Shown piece after piece: positions 57,688 through 64,000 of a stretch of 64,000 nt of DNA (position 1 is its first letter; each line of letters opens with the position of its first letter). Position numbers and translations under genes: made by a program. The notes below the pieces were generated by a model. It saw nothing but the letters and a program-made list of their open reading frames with translations. It was not told the DNA's origin and searched no databases. Source of the stretch: Dickeya oryzae (GTDB lineage: Bacteria; Pseudomonadota; Gammaproteobacteria; Enterobacterales; Enterobacteriaceae). The stretch spans positions 1-64,000 of the forward strand of contig NZ_SULL01000014.1 of NCBI RefSeq assembly GCF_009372235.1, read 5' to 3'.

Positions 57688-60527
57688 GCGATATGGCTGC
57701 GCCGTTGCCGCTGGATCAACAGGTAGGGGAAAACAGCATCAATGCCGGGCCACTACCGGCGGAGCAGAACTTCACCTTCCTTAAGCAGGAAGGGATCAAA
57801 CAGATTAAGGCCATCGCCGGTCATGGCTGGAGCAACTACAACGACAGCGATCCGGGCGTTACGATTCTGGAACAACTCTGCTATGCCCTGACGGAACTGG
57901 GTTACGTCAACAGCTTCCCGGTTGAGGATGTGCTGACGCAGGCAGACCATCAGATTGATTACGCCTGTCAGTTCTACCCTGTGGAACAGATTCTGACCAC
58001 TGGACCGATTACCGTAGAGGACTACCGGCGTTTGGTCATTGACCGCATTCCTGAAGTCGACAATCTCTATCTCTGTGCCGTGATACAACAGCAGCAGCCT
58101 ACCGGGCTGTATCAGGTGGCGATTGTCACCAATCGCGATCCGGGTGGCGGTGATCCGACGGCCCACCAACTGACGACGCGGGTGCATGACTTGTTGAACA
58201 GTCAGCGCAATATCGGAGAGTATTTTTTACCGCCGACGCTGCTCAAGGAACAAACGGTGGTGATTAGCGGGCGGTTATTGCTATCTCCGAATGCGGATCT
58301 GCAGCAGATTTATGCCGATATCGATCGAGCGCTGTCCGATTACGTCAGTCCGCTGGCGCAGCAGTTGGGCTATGACCAGTTGCGTGAGCAGGGCATCGAG
58401 CCCGACGTTATCTTCAACGGCCCAACGATGGAAAAAGGCTGGATCGCCGGTGACGGCGCGTCGGCGGGCAAACGAAATATCATCCGACTGATCGACATCG
58501 TGGTATTAATTGGCCGCATTCCGGGGGTGCTGGCGATCGAACAGGGACAATTCAGCCACCAACCGGGGATAACCAGCCTGACGATTGCCGATGATTGCAT
58601 CGCCCGGCTGTGTTTCGAGCCGCAGCAAGCCAATCCGCAAGGAAACGCGGCTGCACCATCGGATGGCATCACAGCGCTCAATGCACTGGCGCGGCTTCAC
58701 GCGCGGCATCAGACCAGCAGCGTGGACGCGAGTGTTGATTTGGCACCACCGCTGCCATCCGGACGCTATCGTGATATCGAGCGCTACTATTCTATTCAGA
58801 ACACCTTTCCGGACATTTATGCCGTTGGGCCGAATTCGTTGCAGGCGGACACGCCGGACTATCGGGTCGCGCAGGCGCGACAGTTGAAGGGCTACCTGCT
58901 GATGTTCGATCAGGTGATCGCCAACCAGTTCTCACAACTGGCAAACCTCGGCAACTTGTTCTCATTCAGTTTTACCCGCACTCCAACCCTGAGGCTGAGT
59001 AACGCCGGGACGCTATCGGAAAAACCAGATCCGCTGGCAGGGTTGCCCGCCGAACCGGCCGTCCGTACCTTTTTCTGTCAGCCGCTGTATGACGTGCCGG
59101 ACGTACAGGCGCTGTTGCAGGGCGAAGCGCGCTATCAGTATTTCTATCCGGGGGATCCCGATGACCCGCGCCTGCGGGCAGAGTTGGTCTGGCAACGTTT
59201 TCAGCGCGACCCGTTCAATGTTTACCACTATGGGTTGGTGCAGGCGATGGAGAACACGGATGAGGCGGAACAACGGCGGGATGAGATGCTCAGCCACCTG
59301 CTGGCCCGACACGGCGAACCTGCTGATGCTTACAACGACATCATTGATGCGCTGCAATGGTTCGGTGGCAAGCTGAAAAGCCGTATTTTTGTCAAAAGCG
59401 TCTGGTTGCAGAACCTGCAAGCGCTCTCCTACCGTCGGGCTCAGGCGTGCGACTTCACCCGCGCCCAGCCGCTGCCCGCACCAGGGCGCTATCGGTTGAG
59501 CGATGAAGACTATCACTCATGGCTGAATCAGTGCCCTGCCGAACTGAGTGAACTGTTGACCTCGGTATACCAGCACAGTTTTGACCATCGCGACGCGCTG
59601 CTCCGCTATCTGGATTCGATACCCGTCTCGCCAGCGACTGCCGATTTGGCGTCAACCACAAGCTGGCGTCAGCGCCTGCTTGACGGTGTGCTGCGGCAGG
59701 ACGGCAATCAACACGTTATTGCGGCTTCCTGGAATGACGAACGGTTATTACGCCATGACGGGCAGTGGGATTTGTCGGCATTGGAGCGGCAGGCCAGATT
59801 ACCGTCGCAGACGTACACTGACGTCAGCACTTTTGAGCTGAAATGCGCTCTGTTACTGGGTTTTCCCCGTCATTTGCGGTTGCTGGCCGCTACGCTGGCG
59901 CAACTGTTGCAAGACCCGTTGTTTCTTGCCTGGCTGCCGACACCGGCCCCGGGAGTCTACATGCTATCGACGGACGATGATCACATCATCGGCGATATTT
60001 CGGTGCAAAAAAGCCCGTCCTGTCTGGATATTCTGATTGGCGCGCAGCCGGTACTGCACTTACCGATTGAGGCTGGGGGGATGGGGGCCGAATGGGTACA
60101 ACAGTATGTGGATCAGCTTGCCTGGCTGAGCCAGTCACGTCAGGGTGTACTGTTGGTGGAGCATACCTTGCTACAGTTGGCGGTGGGAGTACCGGAAGGA
60201 ACCGACGATGCGGTGCCAACGCCGCCGGGCGGCTGGCCCGGCGCGACGTTGGTGCTGCCGGACTACGTAGCGCTGACCGGCCAGCCCGCGTTTCTGAACG
60301 GATTGGCGCTGATGCAACAGTTGCACTGGCCAGCGCATATCAGCCTGCGTGTCGCGCACGGAAACTGTACACAAATGGCGGCGCTGATCGACGCTTACCG
60401 TACCTGGTTCAATCAACAGCTTCAGTCCAGCCAGATTCAGGTGCCGAATGCTGATCCAGCAGCAGAGCCATCGGCGCGTTCGGCATTGATGGCCGCGTTG
60501 CAGGCTTTGTGTCAGGAGGGCGTATGA
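57684..60527 (+). CDS. eCIS baseplate wedge protein, gp7-like (Afp12-like)
   Basis: 947 residues. The N-terminal GHGWSNYNDSDPGVTILEQLCYALTELGYVNSFPVEDVL segments are the usual wedge signature of Afp12-type proteins. A later region has YRDIERYYSIQNTFPDIYAVGP and LLMFDQVIANQFSQLANL. It pairs with the gp6-like protein to complete each wedge. It is coupled on both sides by ATGA overlaps. Confidence 0.88.
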   Translation: MSDMAAPLPLDQQVGENSINAGPLPAEQNFTFLKQEGIKQIKAIAGHGWSNYNDSDPGVTILEQLCYALTELGYVNSFPVEDVLTQADHQIDYACQFYPVEQILTTGPITVEDYRRLVIDRIPEVDNLYLCAVIQQQQPTGLYQVAIVTNRDPGGGDPTAHQLTTRVHDLLNSQRNIGEYFLPPTLLKEQTVVISGRLLLSPNADLQQIYADIDRALSDYVSPLAQQLGYDQLREQGIEPDVIFNGPTMEKGWIAGDGASAGKRNIIRLIDIVVLIGRIPGVLAIEQGQFSHQPGITSLTIADDCIARLCFEPQQANPQGNAAAPSDGITALNALARLHARHQTSSVDASVDLAPPLPSGRYRDIERYYSIQNTFPDIYAVGPNSLQADTPDYRVAQARQLKGYLLMFDQVIANQFSQLANLGNLFSFSFTRTPTLRLSNAGTLSEKPDPLAGLPAEPAVRTFFCQPLYDVPDVQALLQGEARYQYFYPGDPDDPRLRAELVWQRFQRDPFNVYHYGLVQAMENTDEAEQRRDEMLSHLLARHGEPADAYNDIIDALQWFGGKLKSRIFVKSVWLQNLQALSYRRAQACDFTRAQPLPAPGRYRLSDEDYHSWLNQCPAELSELLTSVYQHSFDHRDALLRYLDSIPVSPATADLASTTSWRQRLLDGVLRQDGNQHVIAASWNDERLLRHDGQWDLSALERQARLPSQTYTDVSTFELKCALLLGFPRHLRLLAATLAQLLQDPLFLAWLPTPAPGVYMLSTDDDHIIGDISVQKSPSCLDILIGAQPVLHLPIEAGGMGAEWVQQYVDQLAWLSQSRQGVLLVEHTLLQLAVGVPEGTDDAVPTPPGGWPGATLVLPDYVALTGQPAFLNGLALMQQLHWPAHISLRVAHGNCTQMAALIDAYRTWFNQQLQSSQIQVPNADPAAEPSARSALMAALQALCQEGV

Positions 60528-63500
60528 CGGTTTCTGACCATGTGATCGCGCGCTGTGAGTGGCAAACCCGCTTTGATCAGGAAGCGCACGCTGTGGCACT
60601 GCAAAATGCGTTGAGTCAATGGAGCCATCAGGTCATGCCGGGCATTCTGTGCCGGTTTTTCGATGCACATTGTCCGACGACGGACAACTGGCGCATTGAG
60701 CGTCTGGAGGTCGATCTAGGGAGTGTACCGCTGCTTTCGCTGGACGACACCCTGACGCAGCGGTTGGTGGCCGCGTTGGAAGAGGCGCTGGGGAGGGCAT
60801 TTTTGCAACAGCAGGTACGCTGTCTGCCCGTGCGCATCTCCGATGCGCCGGCAAAAGATGCTGATACGACAGCGCGGGAAACACTGCGCTGGTTCTTGCG
60901 CCACGGGACATTGCCCTGGTGGAGCCGCGAACGTACATCGCTGTTGTCGCTGGTGGATCGGTTGCTGAACCAACAGCCGCAACATTTGGCGTCACTGGTG
61001 CGGCATGTCGGTCAGGAGACCGCGGCGCGGCAGCGTATCGCGTGGCAGTGGGGCGATAACCGTTTGTGCCGCACCGTCACGCTGCTGGAGCCCTGGCATG
61101 CACGCTTTATCTGCCGTTACGCCGATCAGGTGCGCGACAGCCAGCGGCGGTATGCCCTTGTGCGCCAGCAGGACAGCCGGTTTGGTACCCACCTCTGGTA
61201 CTGGATCCTGACGCACCTGCTGGTAGATCGCGGCACGCTATTCAATACGCAGCAGTTTGTGTACTCAACGCTGTGGCAGATGGCGCAACATTATCAGTTG
61301 GATTTTCAGACGCTGGTTGCCGAGTTGAGTCGGGCTGTCAGTCGGCTACAGCGCGACGGCGCGGTCGCGCCGTCTTTCCTACAGGTGCTGGTGCGGTTAC
61401 AGCAAGACGGAGCAGGCCTTTCCGTGCCGGAAACACCGGACGACAGTGGGTTATGGGGGACATTGCAGCGTCTGCTGCATCGCCGCGAAGCGATCGTCCA
61501 GCAAGGGCGTGAATCCGTGCATATTTCGGAGTTGCTGATGCGGCTGGCCTGGCAGGATCAGACGCGCGCTGCGGCATTGCTGCGCCAGGAAGGACGCAGC
61601 GCTGACGTCCGCGAACACTTGCTGCGGCACCTGAATCAGGTGCAACTGGCGCAGGTGGTGGCGGTGTTGGCACCACAGGATCACCGCTTTATCATGCTGC
61701 ATGTCACTCGCACGCAACTGTCACTCCGCCAGCAACGTCGTCCTTCCTGGCTTATCTGGGAGGTGTTGCTGGCCTGGCTGCTGGTGAATCCGGGCAGCCA
61801 TTTCAGTCGGCGCCAGTTTGTGCAGCAGACGCTGCTCACCCTAAGCCAGCGCACACGTATCGACTATGTGCTGTTGCTGACGATGCTAACGCAGGCGTCG
61901 GTACAGCAACTGCAAGCAGGGCATTTTGAGCTGCTGACTATTCTGCATGAACTGCAAAAGCAACATCTGAAAGCACATCAGCGTGACGATAGCCTCTGGC
62001 TACCGCTGGCTATTTACCTGCGGGAGGGCACTCCGGTGCGCTCAACTCACCATCAGGGGGGGATGTTTCACGTCGTGTCCGGGCGTGCCGGACTGCGTGC
62101 AGTGTTGTTAATGCCGTCCGCGTCAGACCGTCTGCGCAGCGAGTTGCGGCAGTTACGACAGACTCATGGCGATACTCATCAACTGAGTCAGCGGTTGGTT
62201 GCCGCGCTGGCTGGAAATGGCGGTGTGACCTTGTCCGATCTGCAGCGGTTGATGACGGCGTTGTCCGCGACGCTGTGCGCCCCGGCGATGGCGTTGCTGA
62301 CGTCACTTCAGGTCTGGCAGCGACAGGAGCGGTGGCTGGCTGGTGTGACGCGGCAACTGGCGGAAGCAATGGTCGAGGCGATGCTGTGCGATCTTGATGG
62401 ACCGCAGAACGCCAGACGATGGCTGCATCGCCTGCTGTCGATTTTGTCCCGACGCACCGCAGTGCCAGCGGTGAGAATCGTCGCCGAGTGGCGTGACAAT
62501 GCTCATACCGACAAGACATTCGGCCAGTTGGACGCTGATCTGGCACCACTGTTGCTGCACTACTCTGTCAGCCGACGCCGGGCATCGGCACTACCGGGAT
62601 TGCCGCGCGTGTCGGCGTCGGAGCAGAGGAAAACGAATTCGCTGCCAACTGGTGATGACACATCGACGGGCTCGGTCGTCATTCCGGTGATTCGACCGGA
62701 TAGCCTGCTGAATCATCCGCAAGCCGGGCGGCTGCTTGAGGCACTGAGCCGGACGCCGCAAGGCCAACAGTGGCTGGCTGAGACATTACCGGCCGTCTGG
62801 CGTACCAGGGAGCAGCGGGAGCAACTGTGGCGTGAGTTACTCAGCGTAACCCGTCAGGCGTTGTCCCGGTCGGTGGGGGCTGAACCGGTTGTTGATACTT
62901 TTTTGCTGTTTCGTCTTCGTCAGCTGTTCTGGCTGCAATTGAGCCAGACATGGCGGGCATACTGGCTGGCGCACCGCACGCTGGTAGGCAGCCTCACGGA
63001 TGTCACCGACTTTATAGCGCGGCTGCTGCTGCGCTGGTGTCGGCAACAGCCTGTTTATCCGCAGCAGATGACTACCGTATTGCAACAGCGACTGACGGCA
63101 CCGGCGGGTGCGCAGGCCGTTGCGTTGTGGCGTAGTTGGCTGCGAGTGGCGGGGGTGCAGACGGCAGGGAATGACACTCCGAATGATAACCAGTTAGTGA
63201 CACTGTCACAAGTTATCGCCTCTGATGCGACCGCCTTGTCTGAGGAACCGACCACGGCCGCATCGCAAGAGAGTGGGCAATCGGATGCGTCGACGTCTGA
63301 CTCGTCTTGCTGGCCGTGGCCTGGGACGGACAAGGCGCTGGCGACCTGGCTGACGCATGGAACGTTGCCGGCGTCGGCAAGTGAGGTCGACAGTATCCCA
63401 TGCAACGAGCAGACCTGGCTGATGATGCTGTTGCTACACGCTCCCCGTCATTTCGCGCAATGCGTCCGGCCGCTGTATGCGCGACCTGCGGTAAAAGCCC

Positions 63501-64000
63501 GGTTGTTAAATCATCTGCCAGTGAGTGCGGTAGTGGATGCGCTCGCCCAATCTGGCCTCTCTGTCACCGTATCAATACAGACCGTACAGGCATTGCGTGC
63601 ATTGCTGGCTCGGCTGGCGTTGCCGTCGGTGAATCAGGCGGTGCGCCAACAGAGTTTGCTGTCGTGCCTGCTGGATGCCTGGTTACTACCTGGCTACGGG
63701 CAAATGGATACCGACGCCCTGGTCAGGCAACTGTTTTGGCGGTTGTTGCGAGATGGCGGGTGTAGCCGTATCCAGTTGCAGCGGGCATTAGGTGCGCCTG
63801 GGCTGTCTGTCGGACACGGCCTGCGCCATGCACTCGACGCACTTATCGGCATTTTGGCGCGGGGCGATGCGTCGGAGCGCGCGCTGTCCCGGTTACGACC
63901 GGTCGAACCAGTACGTCATGACGTTGCCCCGCAGGCGATGCCGCTGATCGTCGGCAATGCCGGCGTGGTGCTGTTGCAGAGTTATATCAGGCCGCTGTTC
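60524..64000 (+). CDS. contractile injection system tape-measure-family protein (CIS_TMP), incomplete at the window edge
   Basis: Open for 1159 codons and still running at the right edge. The N-terminus has the family pattern: HVIARCEWQTRFDQEA, ..., WRIERLEVDLGSVP. The last visible residues, VGNAGVVLLQSYIRPLF, match the start of the conserved C-terminal domain, so perhaps 100-200 residues are missing. Between them lie repeated helical modules. Cassettes ending in a chain-Gly-Thr-(Leu)-Pro motif recur at about residues 120-130, 495-505 and 940-950 (HGTLP, EGTP, HGTLP). The tape-measure role is inferred from family naming. It begins inside the stop of the gp7-like gene. Confidence 0.85.
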   Translation, partial: MTVSDHVIARCEWQTRFDQEAHAVALQNALSQWSHQVMPGILCRFFDAHCPTTDNWRIERLEVDLGSVPLLSLDDTLTQRLVAALEEALGRAFLQQQVRCLPVRISDAPAKDADTTARETLRWFLRHGTLPWWSRERTSLLSLVDRLLNQQPQHLASLVRHVGQETAARQRIAWQWGDNRLCRTVTLLEPWHARFICRYADQVRDSQRRYALVRQQDSRFGTHLWYWILTHLLVDRGTLFNTQQFVYSTLWQMAQHYQLDFQTLVAELSRAVSRLQRDGAVAPSFLQVLVRLQQDGAGLSVPETPDDSGLWGTLQRLLHRREAIVQQGRESVHISELLMRLAWQDQTRAAALLRQEGRSADVREHLLRHLNQVQLAQVVAVLAPQDHRFIMLHVTRTQLSLRQQRRPSWLIWEVLLAWLLVNPGSHFSRRQFVQQTLLTLSQRTRIDYVLLLTMLTQASVQQLQAGHFELLTILHELQKQHLKAHQRDDSLWLPLAIYLREGTPVRSTHHQGGMFHVVSGRAGLRAVLLMPSASDRLRSELRQLRQTHGDTHQLSQRLVAALAGNGGVTLSDLQRLMTALSATLCAPAMALLTSLQVWQRQERWLAGVTRQLAEAMVEAMLCDLDGPQNARRWLHRLLSILSRRTAVPAVRIVAEWRDNAHTDKTFGQLDADLAPLLLHYSVSRRRASALPGLPRVSASEQRKTNSLPTGDDTSTGSVVIPVIRPDSLLNHPQAGRLLEALSRTPQGQQWLAETLPAVWRTREQREQLWRELLSVTRQALSRSVGAEPVVDTFLLFRLRQLFWLQLSQTWRAYWLAHRTLVGSLTDVTDFIARLLLRWCRQQPVYPQQMTTVLQQRLTAPAGAQAVALWRSWLRVAGVQTAGNDTPNDNQLVTLSQVIASDATALSEEPTTAASQESGQSDASTSDSSCWPWPGTDKALATWLTHGTLPASASEVDSIPCNEQTWLMMLLLHAPRHFAQCVRPLYARPAVKARLLNHLPVSAVVDALAQSGLSVTVSIQTVQALRALLARLALPSVNQAVRQQSLLSCLLDAWLLPGYGQMDTDALVRQLFWRLLRDGGCSRIQLQRALGAPGLSVGHGLRHALDALIGILARGDASERALSRLRPVEPVRHDVAPQAMPLIVGNAGVVLLQSYIRPLF

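Noticed and set aside
61066-61512. 148-codon plus-strand frame in another phase inside the tape-measure-family gene
   Set aside because: The main frame is open continuously from 60524 to the window edge and carries the family motifs; this one is a shadow.
46379-64000. type VI secretion system or complete prophage
   Set aside because: No TssB/TssC pair, TssJLM membrane complex or ClpV in view, and no head, packaging, lysis or integrase genes; cap, LysM adaptor, DUF5908 and tape-measure-family proteins point to an eCIS.

Overview
The window is a chromosomal segment of a pectinolytic enterobacterium. Dickeya is the best fit and another member of Pectobacteriaceae is possible. The evidence is E. 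coli-like backbone order (comEC-msbA-lpxK-ycaR-kdsB ... ycbJ-elyC-cmoM-mukFEB; ycdX-ycdY; yceB-grxB-mdtH-rimJ-yceH-mviM-murJ; sbcB near tmaR), moderately high GC, and a secreted family 9 pectate lyase sitting in the backbone. No phage integrase, insertion-sequence transposase or CRISPR array was seen.

Layout. 1-4150: end of citX, citG, the c-di-GMP flagellar brake gene ycgR behind a near-consensus sigma-28 promoter, and a PuuP-type putrescine importer. 4160-7270: exonuclease I, the polar regulator TmaR and a small lipoprotein. 7270-13290: comEC and the lipid A/LPS supply genes msbA-lpxK-ycaR-kdsB. 13290-15250: the PL9 pectate lyase, followed by a tandem array made from its own last codons. 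15430-24660: ycbJ, elyC, cmoM and the MukFEB condensin, with overlapping reading frames from cmoM to mukB. 24800-32990: accessory metabolism and stress genes: a DAO-type FAD oxidoreductase, a CueO copper oxidase with a recognisable CueR promoter, a divergent HxlR regulator/old yellow enzyme pair, a Nudix protein with an altered Nudix box, a secreted T2 RNase, nudK, and a DeoR-family regulator with phased operator-like repeats. 33000-34960: an AT-rich two-gene island (an EVE-like/HNH endonuclease and a GIY-YIG protein) next to tRNA-Ser(GGA), probably a small defence island. 35200-43660: ycdXY, yceB, grxB, mdtH, rimJ, yceH, mviM and murJ. 44000-45620: a chemoreceptor.

The most notable system starts at 46379 and runs off the right edge. 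It is a phage-tail-like extracellular contractile injection system (eCIS). In order it holds a DUF4255 tail-terminator/cap, an unrecognised 270-residue protein, one sheath, two tube paralogues, a 56-residue DUF5908 peptide, a LysM spike-tube adaptor, a VgrG-like spike, a PAAR tip, a gp25-like wedge protein, a very large gp6/baseplate-J protein, a gp7-like wedge protein, and an incomplete tape-measure-family protein. Gene order and the single sheath differ from the Serratia Afp and Photorhabdus PVC clusters (tube first, three sheaths) and resemble the cap-first layouts of the MAC/AlgoCIS type. The ATPase, tail fibres and toxin cargo, if present, lie beyond position 64000. A 590-base AT-rich leader precedes the cluster and probably carries its control region.

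All identifications rest on reading motifs and remembered family sequences. No database search was run.
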